Source: Pseudomonas fluorescens
GTDB lineage: Bacteria; Pseudomonadota; Gammaproteobacteria; Pseudomonadales; Pseudomonadaceae
Direction of reading: 5' to 3'
NCBI RefSeq assembly: GCF_902497875.1
Contig: NZ_CABVHY010000039.1
Span: 1 to 53,056 of the forward strand
DNA: 53,056 nucleotides
Below the pieces are notes generated by a model. That model had not been told where the DNA came from and did no database searches. It worked only from the letters and a program-made list of their open reading frames with translations. A program made the position numbers and the translations under genes. Below are positions 15,503 to 25,127 of the stretch, one piece after another; positions within the stretch are counted from its first letter, which is position 1, and every line of letters begins with the position of its first letter.

Positions 15503-16126
15503 TTATTCCTGGATCACATCGGCACCCTTGGGGATGTCGAACTTGAACCTGGACGCCGGAATCGGTTCGTTGGCCTTCACCCCGGTGAACAGGATATTGG
15601 TGCGCTGGCCGACGCTGTCAATCAGTTGCATGTCATTGACCAGACCGTTGCGGAACGACAGACGCAGGCTGTCGAACAGGGTGTCCTTGGTTTTCGGCTT
15701 CAAGGTGAAGTCGATCACGCCGCCGGCTTCCTTGGCGCTGATGTCAAAGCTTTCGCTGATTTTCGACACGTCGCCGGACAGCAGCAAGGCCGGGGTCTGG
15801 GTCAAGCGCTGATCGAGCTTCTTGATGGTGACCTGCTCCAGGTCCGGATCCCACAGGGAAACCTTCTTGCCATCGGAAACCATCAGCTGCTCTTGCGGTG
15901 CGTCGGTGTGCCAGTAGAACAGTCCAGGACGCTGCAGGGACATTTCACCGGCGGTTTCCTGCAACTGAGTACCACCGCCATCGAGGGTCAGCTGCGAGAA
16001 ACGGGCCGTCAGGGTCTGCGACTTTTCGAGCAGCTGGGTCAAACGCGCCACATCTTTGCTGTCGGCATGGGCCGAAAGAGTGGTTAAAGCCAGTACCGGC
16101 AACAACAGCATGCGGATAAGGCGCAT
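15503..16126 (-). CDS. lolA: Outer-membrane lipoprotein carrier protein LolA
   Basis: A 207-residue periplasmic chaperone that carries lipoproteins from the LolCDE release complex to LolB. The signal peptide (MRLIRMLLLPVLALTTLSAHA) is followed by the unclosed beta-barrel domain with ARFSQLTLDGGGTQLQETAGEMSLQRPGLFYWHTDAP, which includes the conserved Arg and the RPG motif. I took the ATG at 16126 with GAGGAC upstream; in-frame ATGs at 16138 and 16168 would lengthen the signal peptide. It follows ftsK by 64 bases, the same order as in E. coli. Confidence 0.94.
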   Translation of the reverse strand: MRLIRMLLLPVLALTTLSAHADSKDVARLTQLLEKSQTLTARFSQLTLDGGGTQLQETAGEMSLQRPGLFYWHTDAPQEQLMVSDGKKVSLWDPDLEQVTIKKLDQRLTQTPALLLSGDVSKISESFDISAKEAGGVIDFTLKPKTKDTLFDSLRLSFRNGLVNDMQLIDSVGQRTNILFTGVKANEPIPASRFKFDIPKGADVIQE

Positions 16127-16190
16127 GGGAGTCCTCATAAATTTCGTGGGAGAGTGGCGGCGCATCATCGCGCCACCCTTTCAATTCAAA

Positions 16191-18593
16191 TCAGTCGCGC
16201 ACCGGGCCTGGAGCCAGGACTTCACGCGAACCGTTGGTATTCATGGAAGTCACGACCCCGGCCATTTCCATGGCCTCGATCATGCGCGCGGCGCGGTTGT
16301 AGCCGATTTTCAGCTTGCGCTGAACCGCGGAGATGGACGCACGACGGCTTTCCAGAACGAACTGCACCGCTTCGTCGTAGAGTGCATCGGATTCGCTGTC
16401 TTCATCGCCGCCGCTGCCACCTTCAAAGCCACTACCGGCCTCTTCGACACCCGCGAGGATCTGGTCGTTGTATTCCGGTGCGCCGCGCAGCTTCCAGGCT
16501 TCAACCACCCGGTGCACCTCTTCGTCGGACACGAACGCGCCGTGGACCCGGATCGGCAGGCTGGTGCCCGGCGGCATGTAGAGCATGTCACCGTGGCCGA
16601 GCAGTTGTTCGGCGCCGCCCTGATCGATGATGGTCCGCGAATCGATCTTGCTCGATACCTGGAACGCCATACGCGTCGGAATGTTCGCCTTGATCAGACC
16701 GGTAATCACATCAACCGACGGACGCTGGGTCGCGAGGATCAAGTGGATACCGGCAGCACGGGCCTTCTGGGCGATACGGGCGATCAGTTCTTCAACCTTT
16801 TTGCCGACGATCATCATCATGTCGGCGAATTCGTCCACGACCACGACGATGGTCGGCAGCTTGACCAGCAACGGCGCCTCGTCGTGAATGCTTTCGCGCT
16901 TGTACAAAGGATCGGTCAACGGCGTGCCGGCGTCCTGAGCTTCCTTGATCTTGGCATTGAAGCCCGCCAGGTTACGCACGCCCATCTTCGCCATCAGTTT
17001 GTAGCGCCGTTCCATCTCGGCGACGCTCCAGCGCAGGGCGTTGGCCGCGTCCTTCATGTCAGTCACGACCGGGCAGAGCAAATGCGGAATGCCTTCGTAG
17101 ATCGACAGTTCAAGCATTTTCGGGTCGATCATGATCATCTTGGCGTCTTCCGGGCCAGACTTGAACAGGATCGACAGGATCATCGCGTTCACACCCACCG
17201 ACTTACCGGAACCGGTGGTACCGGCGACGAGCAGGTGAGGCATTTTTGCCAGGTCGGTGATGACCGGTTTACCGCCAATATCGTGGCCCAGGGCCAGGGT
17301 GACCGGCGACTTGAAGTTATCGTACTCAGGTGTCGACAGCACTTCGGAGAACCGTACGATCTGCCGGTCTTCGTTGGGAATCTCGATACCCACGGTAGTC
17401 TTGCCCGGAATCACTTCCACCACCCGCACGCTGGTCACCGCCAGCGAACGCGCCAGATCCTTGGCCAGGTTGGAAATACGGCTGACCTTGACCCCGGCGG
17501 CCGGCTGAATCTCGTAACGGGTAATCACCGGGCCCGGATGAATCGAGTCGACCGAGACTTCGACGCCAAATTCCTTGAGCTTGATTTCCAGCAAGTGGCC
17601 AACCGCAGCCAGGGACTCGGGGGAGTAGTTGAGTTGTTTCTTTTCCGCCGGGTCGAGAATCGAAATCGGCGGCAAGGTGCCTTCGACCGCACTGTCGACG
17701 AACAGCGGCGCCTGCTTTTCTTTTTCCACGCGTTTGCTGAGCGGCGGCGCTTTAGGCGGCGCTGGTGCAATCACCGGCGGAACCTGTTTCTCGCGCTCGG
17801 ACATGTGCTTGCTCAAGGCCTGCTCACGTTCGATCAAACGTTCCTTGACCTTGGCCTGTTCACGTTTGTCGGTCACGGTCGGGGCCACCACTTCGTTGAC
17901 CCGGCTGTCGACTTCACGCAATTGCGCCACCAGTTGCTTGCGCTCGTTGCGCGCCGCCCACCAGCGATTGGCCGCGCCCTGGAACAGTTCGAACAGGTCA
18001 AGGGTGATCTTGCCGGTGACGTCCATGACCTTGAACCACGAGAGGTCGGTGAACACCGTCAGGCCGAACAGGAACAGCGCAATGAACATCAGGGTACTGC
18101 CCTGGATATTGAGCGCGTTCTTCGCCAGGTCGCCGAGGCTTTCACCCAGCGCGCCACCCGCGCCCGCCGGCAAGCCGGTCGCTGCATGAAAGTGGATATG
18201 CGCCAGGGCCGCGCCCGACAGCACCAGAAACACCAGGCCGATCAGGCGCCAGGAGAACAGCCAGCCGCTCCAGTCCCAGGTTTCGTGGCGATGACGGAAA
18301 ATCTGAAAGGTCTTGATCGCTAACAGCAGCGGAAAGATATAAGCGAAATAACCCAGCACCATGAACAGGATATCGGCGCAGTAGGAGCCCGCGGGCCCGC
18401 CGAAGTTCTGCACGTCTTCAATCTTGCTGTTATGACTCCAGCCTGGATCGTCCTTGCCGTATGTCAACAATGCCATCATCAGGAACAGGCATAAGGCTCC
18501 GATGGCAATCAGTGCACCTTCCTTCAACCGGTAGTGCAGATGCTGACGCCAGAGCGGTACTACTGTCTTGGGTGTAGCGGTGGATTTCTTCAA
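16191..18593 (-). CDS. ftsK: DNA translocase FtsK
   Basis: An 800-residue septal DNA pump that clears chromosome dimers from the division site and activates XerCD at dif. The N-terminus has four membrane helices (about residues 25-190), then a short linker of about 150 residues, far shorter than in E. coli. The motor domain has Walker A (GTTGSGKSVGVNAM) and Walker B (IVVVVDEFADMMM). The C-terminal winged-helix gamma domain that reads KOPS ends the protein (SESDALYDEAVQFVLESRRASISAVQRKLKIGYNRAARMIEAMEMAGVV). I chose the TTG at 18593 (KKSTATPKTVV), because further upstream the sequence is basic and not typical; the start is uncertain by a few residues. Confidence 0.94.
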   Translation of the reverse strand: MKKSTATPKTVVPLWRQHLHYRLKEGALIAIGALCLFLMMALLTYGKDDPGWSHNSKIEDVQNFGGPAGSYCADILFMVLGYFAYIFPLLLAIKTFQIFRHRHETWDWSGWLFSWRLIGLVFLVLSGAALAHIHFHAATGLPAGAGGALGESLGDLAKNALNIQGSTLMFIALFLFGLTVFTDLSWFKVMDVTGKITLDLFELFQGAANRWWAARNERKQLVAQLREVDSRVNEVVAPTVTDKREQAKVKERLIEREQALSKHMSEREKQVPPVIAPAPPKAPPLSKRVEKEKQAPLFVDSAVEGTLPPISILDPAEKKQLNYSPESLAAVGHLLEIKLKEFGVEVSVDSIHPGPVITRYEIQPAAGVKVSRISNLAKDLARSLAVTSVRVVEVIPGKTTVGIEIPNEDRQIVRFSEVLSTPEYDNFKSPVTLALGHDIGGKPVITDLAKMPHLLVAGTTGSGKSVGVNAMILSILFKSGPEDAKMIMIDPKMLELSIYEGIPHLLCPVVTDMKDAANALRWSVAEMERRYKLMAKMGVRNLAGFNAKIKEAQDAGTPLTDPLYKRESIHDEAPLLVKLPTIVVVVDEFADMMMIVGKKVEELIARIAQKARAAGIHLILATQRPSVDVITGLIKANIPTRMAFQVSSKIDSRTIIDQGGAEQLLGHGDMLYMPPGTSLPIRVHGAFVSDEEVHRVVEAWKLRGAPEYNDQILAGVEEAGSGFEGGSGGDEDSESDALYDEAVQFVLESRRASISAVQRKLKIGYNRAARMIEAMEMAGVVTSMNTNGSREVLAPGPVRD

Positions 18594-18728
18594 AACGCGT
18601 CTTTTCCTGCGCCTGTAGCGCGTCCAACTGTTGATTGACCACAAAAAACTGCTCGATCCAAGCAGGTAACAAAGTTAACCAGCGCAACTGGAGCTACTTT
18701 AAACACTATGGTCCTGCATTCCAAAACC

Positions 18729-18768
18729 CCCGTAGGAGCTGCCGCAGGTTCGGGCCGCCGATCTTTTA
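18729..18768. repeat. Single diverged REP in the ftsK-trxB spacer
   Basis: GTAGGAGCTGCCGCAGG followed by a diverged part and GATCTTTT corresponds to one arm of the 10915-11016 repeat. Only one arm is present. The rest of the 338-base divergent spacer must hold the promoters of ftsK and trxB; I could not fix their hexamers. Confidence 0.6.
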
Positions 18769-18931
18769 ACGCCAACAATTATCCAACATATGGATACAAA
18801 CCGGCATTGTACGGGTTTGTCCGTCCGATGCCACGCCAGCGGCTTCGGTGTAGCATAGCCAGCAGCACTTTACGCGCGGTTCAATTTGAGCATGCATTCT
18901 CTTTTGTGACAAAGGCTTATGAGGTGTTTTT

Positions 18932-19891
18932 ATGAGCGAAGCGAAGCATTCACGCCTGATTATCCTCGGTTCCGGTCCTGCCGGTTACAGCGCTGCCGTT
19001 TATGCCGCCCGCGCCAACCTTAAGCCCACTGTCATTACTGGCTTGCAGGCTGGTGGCCAACTGACCACCACCGTCGAAGTCGACAACTGGCCCGGCGACG
19101 TTGAAGGTCTGACCGGCCCGGTGCTGATGGAACGCATGCAGAAACACGCCGAACGCTTTGACACAGAGATTGTTTACGACCACATCCACACCGCCAAGTT
19201 GCAACAGCGCCCGTTCGAGCTCACCGGGGATAACGGCACCTACACCTGCGACGCCCTGATTATCGCCACCGGCGCCTCGGCGCAATACCTCGGGCTGCCA
19301 TCGGAAGAGTCATTTGCCGGCAGAGGGGTTTCCGCCTGCGCTACTTGCGACGGCTTCTTCTACCGCAATCAGGTGGTCGCGGTGGTCGGCGGCGGCAACA
19401 CGGCGGTCGAAGAAGCGTTGTACCTGTCGAACATCGCCAAGGAAGTCCACCTGATTCACCGGCGCGACAAACTGCGTTCCGAGAAGATCCTTCAGGACAA
19501 GCTGTTCGAAAAAGCCGCGACGGGCAATATCCGCCTGCACTGGAATCAAAATCTGGACGAAGTGCTGGGTGATGCCAGCGGCGTGACCGGCGCCCGACTG
19601 CGGGACAGTCATACCGGCGCAACCCGTGAGTTGCCGCTGGCTGGCGTATTCATCGCCATCGGCCACAAGCCCAATACCGACCTGTTCGAAGGCCAGCTGG
19701 AAATGCGCAATGGCTATCTGCTAGTCAAGGGCGGCAGCGAAGGCGATGCCACCGCCACCGAAATCGACGGCGTGTTTGCCGCCGGCGACGTCGCCGATCA
19801 CGTTTACCGCCAGGCGGTGACTTCCGCCGGGGCTGGCTGCATGGCAGCGCTGGACGCCGAGAAATACCTCGACGACATTCCGACCGTTTGA
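18932..19891 (+). CDS. trxB: Thioredoxin reductase
   Basis: A 319-residue FAD flavoenzyme that reduces thioredoxin with NADPH. The FAD-binding motif is LGSGPAGYSAAVYAARA (residues 11-27), the redox-active pair is in CATCDGFF (about residues 136-139), the NADPH motif is VVGGGNTAVEEALYLS, and the second FAD motif is GVFAAGDV. The length is standard. It is divergent from ftsK and 64 bases ahead of aat, the same neighbourhood as in E. coli. Confidence 0.96.
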   Translation: MSEAKHSRLIILGSGPAGYSAAVYAARANLKPTVITGLQAGGQLTTTVEVDNWPGDVEGLTGPVLMERMQKHAERFDTEIVYDHIHTAKLQQRPFELTGDNGTYTCDALIIATGASAQYLGLPSEESFAGRGVSACATCDGFFYRNQVVAVVGGGNTAVEEALYLSNIAKEVHLIHRRDKLRSEKILQDKLFEKAATGNIRLHWNQNLDEVLGDASGVTGARLRDSHTGATRELPLAGVFIAIGHKPNTDLFEGQLEMRNGYLLVKGGSEGDATATEIDGVFAAGDVADHVYRQAVTSAGAGCMAALDAEKYLDDIPTV

Positions 19892-19955
19892 CGGCTCACT
19901 TCAAGGCGGGCCCTTCAGCCCGTCATCGCCCTCCCCTTCTGCAAGCCTGAATGCC

Positions 19956-20636
19956 ATGCTGACCTGGTTACAACGCAACACCCTGACCTTTCCCCCGCTG
20001 GAAAAAGCCATGCGCGACCCCAATGGCCTGCTCGCGGCCGGTGGCGATCTGTCCGCCGATCGCCTGGTCCAGGCCTATCGCCACGGCTGCTTTCCGTGGT
20101 TCTCGGAAGGCCAGCCGATTCTCTGGTGGTCGCCCGATCCACGCACCGTGCTATTTCCAGACGAGCTGCATGTCTCGCGCAGCCTGAACAAGCTGCTGCG
20201 CCAGCAACGGTATCAGGTGACCTTCGACCACGATTTCGCCGCGGTGATTCGCGCCTGCGCCGCTCCGCGCGAGTATGCCGACGGTACCTGGATCACCGAG
20301 GCCATGCAGAACGCCTACCTGCAATTGCATAAGCGCGGGCATGCGCATTCGGTCGAGGTCTGGGATCAAGGTGAGCTGGTCGGCGGCCTCTACGGCCTGG
20401 CGATGGGCCAACTGTTTTTCGGCGAGTCGATGTTCAGTCGCGCCGACAACGCCTCGAAATTCGGTTTCGCGACCCTGGTCAAGCAGCTCAAGCAATGGGG
20501 CTTCGTGCTGATCGATTGCCAGATGCCTACCGATCATCTGCACAGCCTCGGTGCCCGGGCCATACCGCGCAGCAATTTTGCCGGTTATCTGCGCCAGCAT
20601 CTCGACCAACCGACTACCGCCAACTGGGTTTCCTAG
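19956..20636 (+). CDS. aat: Leucyl/phenylalanyl-tRNA-protein transferase
   Basis: A 226-residue GNAT-fold enzyme that adds Leu or Phe from charged tRNA to proteins starting with Arg or Lys, creating an N-degron. The family core is intact: GLLAAGGDLSADRLVQAYRHGCFPWFSEGQPILWWSPDPRTVLFP, and the later VEVWDQGELVGGLYGLAMGQLFFGESMFS. It is followed by bpt and, a little further, by clpA and clpS on the other strand, whose products recognise and degrade the tagged proteins. Confidence 0.95.
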   Translation: MLTWLQRNTLTFPPLEKAMRDPNGLLAAGGDLSADRLVQAYRHGCFPWFSEGQPILWWSPDPRTVLFPDELHVSRSLNKLLRQQRYQVTFDHDFAAVIRACAAPREYADGTWITEAMQNAYLQLHKRGHAHSVEVWDQGELVGGLYGLAMGQLFFGESMFSRADNASKFGFATLVKQLKQWGFVLIDCQMPTDHLHSLGARAIPRSNFAGYLRQHLDQPTTANWVS

Positions 20637-20693
20637 GCGACTTTTGAAAGCCTGGCTTACACTTAATCCAAAGCATTATCCCGAGGGTTGATC

Positions 20694-21401
20694 ATGACCG
20701 AGTTGGCGCGCCTGAAGTTCTATGCCACTCAGCCCCACTCTTGCAGCTATCTGCCCGAAGAACAGGCCACCACGCTGTTCCTCGACCCTAGTCAGCCCAT
20801 GGATGTGCACGTCTACGCGGATCTGTCGGAAATGGGCTTTCGCCGCAGCGGCGACCACCTTTACCGGCCGCATTGCCAGAATTGCAATGCCTGTGTTCCG
20901 GCGCGCATTCCTGTGGCGCATTTTTCGCCCAATCGCCAGCAGAAACGCATTCTCAAGCGCAATGCCGATCTGCAGGTGCATCCGGCGAGACCCGGCTTCA
21001 GTGAAGAGTATTTCGATCTATACAAACGCTACATTGAGCAGCGCCACGCTGATGGCGATATGTATCCACCGAGTCGCGATCAGTTTTCGACATTCCTGGT
21101 CCGCGACCTGCCGTTTTCCAGATTCTATGAGTTTCGTCTCGAAGAACGCCTGCTGGCAGTCGCTGTCACCGATCTGCTGCCCAATGGCCTGTCGGCGGTC
21201 TACACCTTTTACGAACCGGATGAAGAGCGGCGCAGCCTGGGTCGGTTTGCGATTCTCTGGCAGATTGGCGAGGCCCGTCGGCGGAATCTGGACGCGGTTT
21301 ACCTCGGCTACTGGATCAAAAACTGCAAAAAGATGAGCTACAAGACCCAATATCGGCCCATTGAACTGTTGATTAACCAACGATGGGTCACCTTGAGCTA
21401 G
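20694..21401 (+). CDS. bpt: Aspartate/glutamate leucyltransferase (Bpt; often called arginyltransferase)
   Basis: A 235-residue relative of eukaryotic ATE1 that adds Leu to proteins starting with Asp or Glu. The N-terminal half has the conserved Cys sites ([32 protein letters not shown]) and the C-terminal half the GNAT-like part ([45 protein letters not shown]). Together with aat it completes the tagging part of the bacterial N-degron route; E. coli lacks this gene. I used the ATG at 20694 rather than the upstream TTG. Confidence 0.94.
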
Positions 21402-21407
21402 AAGCCC

Positions 21408-21437
21408 TTGGCTTAAACCTCATTTTTCGGGCACAAT
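21408..21437 (+). promoter_or_regulatory. Candidate infA promoter
   Basis: TTGGCT (21408-21413), an 18-base spacer and CACAAT (21432-21437) start just after the bpt stop and 65 bases before infA. It would allow infA to be expressed on its own at the high level it needs. Hexamers are imperfect. Confidence 0.35.
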
Positions 21438-21501
21438 GCACGCCGCTTTTGCCTGGCGCAGTTGCACCGGGCCATTCATTGGATACCGAGGGCTTTACTG
21501 C

Positions 21502-21720
21502 ATGTCGAAAGAAGACAGCTTCGAAATGGAAGGCACTGTCGTCGACACCCTGCCCAACACCATGTTTCGTGTGGAGTTGGAAAATGGGCACGTCGTAACC
21601 GCGCATATCTCCGGCAAGATGCGCAAGAACTACATTCGTATTCTTACCGGTGACAAAGTGCGCGTCGAGCTGACGCCCTATGACTTGAGCAAAGGGCGCA
21701 TCACTTACCGCGCTCGATAA
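21502..21720 (+). CDS. infA: Translation initiation factor IF-1
   Basis: A 72-residue S1/OB-fold protein binding the ribosomal A site during initiation. The sequence is nearly invariant in the family: [53 protein letters not shown] and the tail [13 protein letters not shown]. Start taken at MSKEDS (21502); the longer frame has no support. It is followed by a strong intrinsic terminator. Confidence 0.97.
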
Positions 21721-21732
21721 ACAAGTCAATAC

Positions 21733-21761
21733 AAAACGCCCGGCTTCTGCCGGGCGTTTTT
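21733..21761 (+). terminator. Rho-independent terminator of infA
   Basis: AAAACGCCCGG and CCGGGCGTTTT arms around a CTTCTG loop, followed by T residues, begin 13 bases after the infA stop. Confidence 0.9.
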
Positions 21762-21798
21762 GTTTGTGCGATTTGTTGGCAACACCCCAATCCCCTGC

Positions 21799-21879
21799 GG
21801 GAGCGAGCTTGCTCGCGATGCAGGCACCTCAGTGCGCCAGGATGACCGCGGTGATGCTATCGCGAGCAAGCTCGCTCCC
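21799..21879. repeat. BIME: perfect 21-bp inverted repeat
   Basis: GGGAGCGAGCTTGCTCGCGA plus T (21799-21819) and its exact complement (21859-21879) enclose a 39-base loop. It stands between the convergent infA and clpA genes. It is the same repeat family as 29257-29345. Confidence 0.85.
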
Positions 21880-21925
21880 ACAGTTGATCTCTATTTACTC
21901 AGTAAATGTGGTATCTCCAGACAGC

Positions 21926-21949
21926 AAAAAGGCGCCTTTCGGCGCCTTT
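21926..21949 (-). terminator. Rho-independent terminator of clpA
   Basis: On the minus strand, AAAGGCGCC, loop GAAA and GGCGCCTTT are followed by a T-run, starting 20 bases beyond the clpA stop. Confidence 0.85.
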
Positions 21950-21968
21950 CGCTTTACAGCAACAACTG

Positions 21969-24239
21969 TCAGGCCATCTCGGCAGTAGTCTCGAACTCGA
22001 AGGTCAACTCGCCGTCCTTGAGGTCGATGTGTACCACACCGCCATGTTCGGCCAGTTCGCCAAAGAGAATCTCCTCGGCCAGCGGACGCTTGATCTTGTC
22101 CTGGATCAAACGAGCCATTGGCCGTGCCCCCATCAGCACATCGTAACCACCTTCTGCCAACCAGCCGCGCGCGGCATCGGTCACTTCGAGCAGGACACGC
22201 TTGTCTTCCAGCTGCGCCTGAAGTTCGGTAAGGAACTTGTCCACCACGCTTTTGATGACCTCATGACTGAGGCGACCAAACTGGATAATGGTGTCCAGAC
22301 GGTTACGGAATTCCGGCGTGAAGCTCTTCTTGATCGCTTCCATGGCATCGGACGAGTGATCCTGATACGTGAAGCCGATCGAGGCCCGCGCTGCGGTTTC
22401 GGCACCGGCGTTGGTCGTCATGATGACGATCACGTTACGGAAGTCCGCCTTGCGCCCGTTGTTATCGGTCAGCGTACCGTGGTCCATGACCTGCAACAGC
22501 AGGTTGAAGACTTCCGGATGCGCCTTCTCGATCTCATCGAGCAACAGCACGCAGTGAGGCTGCTTGGTGATCGCCTCGGTCAGCAAACCGCCCTGATCGA
22601 AGCCCACGTAGCCTGGAGGCGCACCAATCAAGCGGGAAACGGTATGCCGCTCCATGTACTCGGACATGTCGAAGCGAACCAGTTCGATCCCCAGCGCCTT
22701 GGCCAATTGCCGCGCCGCCTCGGTCTTACCGACACCCGTAGGGCCGGCAAAGAGGAACGAACCCACAGGCTTGTCAGGCGACTTGAGGCCGGCACGTGAG
22801 AGCTTGATGGCCGTCGACAACGAGTCGATCGCCGCATCCTGGCCAAACACGGTCAGCTTCAGGTCACGCTCAAGGTTACGCAGCAGCTCTTTGTCGGAGG
22901 TGGTGACGTGTTTTGGCGGAATCCGTGCGATTTTCGCGACGATGTCCTCGACCTGAGCCACCTCGATGCGTTTCACACGTTTCTCGATCGGCTGCAGGCG
23001 CTGGTAGGCCCCCGCCTCGTCGATGACGTCGATGGCCTTGTCCGGCATGTGCCGATCATTGATGTAGCGTGATGCCAGCTCAGCTGCGGCACGCAACGCC
23101 TCATCACTGTACTCGATGCCGTGATGCAGCTCGAAGCGCCCCTTGAGGCCCCTGAGGATGCCGATGGTGTCTTCTACCGAAGGTTCGGACACATCGACCT
23201 TCTGGAAGCGTCGAGCCAGGGCCCGATCCTTCTCGAAGATTCCACGGAATTCCTGGAAGGTGGTCGAGCCGATACACCGGATATCACCCGAAGACAGCAG
23301 CGGCTTGAGCAGGTTCGAGGCATCCATGACGCCACCGGAAGCCGCACCGGCACCGATGATGGTGTGGATTTCATCGATGAACAGGATCGCCTGCGGCCGT
23401 TTTTTCAGCTCGTTGAGCAACGCTTTGAAGCGCTTCTCGAAGTCGCCGCGGTATTTGGTGCCGGCCAGCAACGCCCCCAGATCGAGGGAGTAGACCACGC
23501 TATTGGCCAACAGGTCAGGTACCTGATTGTCGACGATGCGCTTAGCCAGACCTTCGGCGATCGCGGTTTTACCCACGCCCGCCTCACCCACCAGCAGCGG
23601 ATTGTTTTTGCGTCGGCGCGCCAGGATCTGCGCGACCCGCTCGACTTCCAGCTCACGCCCGACCAGCGGGTCTATACGACCCTGGCGTGCGAGTTCGTTG
23701 AGGTTGCTGGCATAAGCATCCAGAGGATTGCCTGAAGAAGAAGACTCACCGCCCTCGTCGTCCTGAATATCTTGCTCACCTTCAGAGTGATCGCCATGCC
23801 CTGGCACTTTCGAGATGCCATGGGCGATGTAGTTGACGACATCGATACGCGCAACGCTCTGCTGTTTCAGCAGAAACACCGCCTGACTCTCTTGCTCACT
23901 GAAGATCGCGACCAGCACATTGGCACCAGTCACCTCGCGTTTACCCGAGCTCTGTACGTGAAAGACAGCACGCTGCAGTACCCGCTGGAAGCCCAGGGTT
24001 GGCTGGGTTTCACGATCCTCGTCATGCAGAGGAATCAATGGCGTGGTGGAGTCGATGAACTCCTGCAGGTCATGCTTGAGTTTTTCGAGATTTGCGCCGC
24101 AGGCACGCAAAACGGTGGCGGCAGCCTCATTATCCAAAAGAGCCAACAGGAGGTGCTCGACGGTCATGAATTCATGACGTTTCGAGCGCGCCTCCTTGAA
24201 GGCGAGATTGAGGGTGACTTCGAGCTCGCGGTTTAACAT
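21969..24239 (-). CDS. clpA: ATP-dependent Clp protease ATP-binding subunit ClpA
   Basis: A 756-residue AAA+ unfoldase that feeds proteins to ClpP. Order of parts: ClpN repeat domain (1-145), an acidic linker (SEGEQDIQDDEGGESSSSGNP), D1 with Walker A GEAGVGKTAIAEGLA and Walker B ILFIDEIHT, then D2 with Walker A GPTGVGKTEAARQLA and VLLLDEIEKAHPEVFN. An IGF-type ClpP loop lies in D2 (AARASIGFTYQ). It is 30 bases downstream of clpS; ClpS docks on the ClpN domain and directs N-degron proteins to it. Confidence 0.97.
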   Translation of the reverse strand: MLNRELEVTLNLAFKEARSKRHEFMTVEHLLLALLDNEAAATVLRACGANLEKLKHDLQEFIDSTTPLIPLHDEDRETQPTLGFQRVLQRAVFHVQSSGKREVTGANVLVAIFSEQESQAVFLLKQQSVARIDVVNYIAHGISKVPGHGDHSEGEQDIQDDEGGESSSSGNPLDAYASNLNELARQGRIDPLVGRELEVERVAQILARRRKNNPLLVGEAGVGKTAIAEGLAKRIVDNQVPDLLANSVVYSLDLGALLAGTKYRGDFEKRFKALLNELKKRPQAILFIDEIHTIIGAGAASGGVMDASNLLKPLLSSGDIRCIGSTTFQEFRGIFEKDRALARRFQKVDVSEPSVEDTIGILRGLKGRFELHHGIEYSDEALRAAAELASRYINDRHMPDKAIDVIDEAGAYQRLQPIEKRVKRIEVAQVEDIVAKIARIPPKHVTTSDKELLRNLERDLKLTVFGQDAAIDSLSTAIKLSRAGLKSPDKPVGSFLFAGPTGVGKTEAARQLAKALGIELVRFDMSEYMERHTVSRLIGAPPGYVGFDQGGLLTEAITKQPHCVLLLDEIEKAHPEVFNLLLQVMDHGTLTDNNGRKADFRNVIVIMTTNAGAETAARASIGFTYQDHSSDAMEAIKKSFTPEFRNRLDTIIQFGRLSHEVIKSVVDKFLTELQAQLEDKRVLLEVTDAARGWLAEGGYDVLMGARPMARLIQDKIKRPLAEEILFGELAEHGGVVHIDLKDGELTFEFETTAEMA

Positions 24240-24269
24240 AGCTTCACCTCATACCCAAGTGGTCGGCGA

Positions 24270-24632
24270 TTAACCGTCCTTCTCGATTTCACAGAGTAGC
24301 GGATGCTGGCTTTCCCTGGCGTACTGGTTGACCTGCATGGCCTTCGTCTCGGCGATGTCGCGGGTAAACACTCCACATACTGCCCGTCCTTCTGTATGAA
24401 CGGCCAGCATTACCTTGGTCGCCAACTCTCGATTCAGGTTGAAAAACACCTCGAGCACTTCGACGACGAAATCCATCGGTGTGTAGTCATCATTGAACAA
24501 AACCACCTTGTACATCGGTGGCGCCTGTAAGGCGGGCTTAGCTTCCTGTACAGCCAAGCCAGCGGAATCGTCGTCGTGTAAATCCGGGCGATCCTGATTG
24601 AATGTTAGTCGAATCTGGCTGATTGCATGCAT
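24270..24632 (-). CDS. clpS: ClpS adaptor for N-degron substrates
   Basis: A 120-residue adaptor. A disordered N-terminal extension of about 35 residues leads to the folded core KVVLFNDDYTPMDFVVEVLEVFFNLNRELATKVMLAVHTEGRAVCGVFTRDIAETK. The N-end pocket residues Asn-Asp-Asp and the His in VHTEG are present. It binds proteins with Leu, Phe, Tyr or Trp at the N-terminus, including those tagged by Aat and Bpt, and hands them to ClpAP. It is translated together with clpA. Confidence 0.96.
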   Translation of the reverse strand: MHAISQIRLTFNQDRPDLHDDDSAGLAVQEAKPALQAPPMYKVVLFNDDYTPMDFVVEVLEVFFNLNRELATKVMLAVHTEGRAVCGVFTRDIAETKAMQVNQYARESQHPLLCEIEKDG

Positions 24633-24856
24633 GGAAAGAAAGGTTCGTCAGTTGTGCAAATACAGTGGTGGGGGCGGCTAGGGACGATTTCAACTCTGAC
24701 CGCCCGGTCACCTTGACTATCGGCAAAACGGTGTTACAACCAATAGAGCCCACAGTGGGTAAAAAAGGTCCGCACAGTCAACCGGATTTATGGGTTGGAG
24801 TGCAGATGAAGTGGATGATACTCCAGTGGTGGAGTCTGTTGCAGAGGGATATGAGC

Positions 24857-25114
24857 ATGGCGAGTGGCAAGGTCAAGTGGTTTAACAATGCCAAAGGGTA
24901 TGGATTCATCAACGAGGACGGCAAGGATGAAGACTTGTTTGCCCATTACTCAGCCATTGAGATGGATGGCTATAAAACCCTGAAAGCAGGCCAGGCCGTG
25001 AGTTTTGAGATCATCCAGGGCCCCAAGGGACTGCATGCCATCAAAATCGGCTCGATCAAAGTCCCGACCGCCGAGACTGCCACGCCTGAATCCCACGCGA
25101 CCGTTTCAAGCTAA
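24857..25114 (+). CDS. cspD: Cold-shock domain protein CspD
   Basis: An 85-residue protein with one OB-fold cold-shock domain (GKVKWFNNAKGYGFI, RNP-1 type, and DLFAHYSAIE, RNP-2 type) plus a C-terminal tail of about 18 residues. CspD binds single-stranded DNA and inhibits replication in non-growing E. coli cells. The ATG at 24857 fits the AGAGGG site (spacing eight) better than the ATG two codons earlier. Divergent from clpS, as in E. coli; the 224-base spacer before it holds the promoters, but I could not fix them. Confidence 0.93.
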   Translation: MASGKVKWFNNAKGYGFINEDGKDEDLFAHYSAIEMDGYKTLKAGQAVSFEIIQGPKGLHAIKIGSIKVPTAETATPESHATVSS

Positions 25115-25127
25115 AACTTCCAGCCAT

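Noticed and set aside
16056..18323. 755-codon open frame on the plus strand
   Set aside because: Antisense to lolA and ftsK; His/Arg-rich composition typical of reverse-complemented coding sequence.
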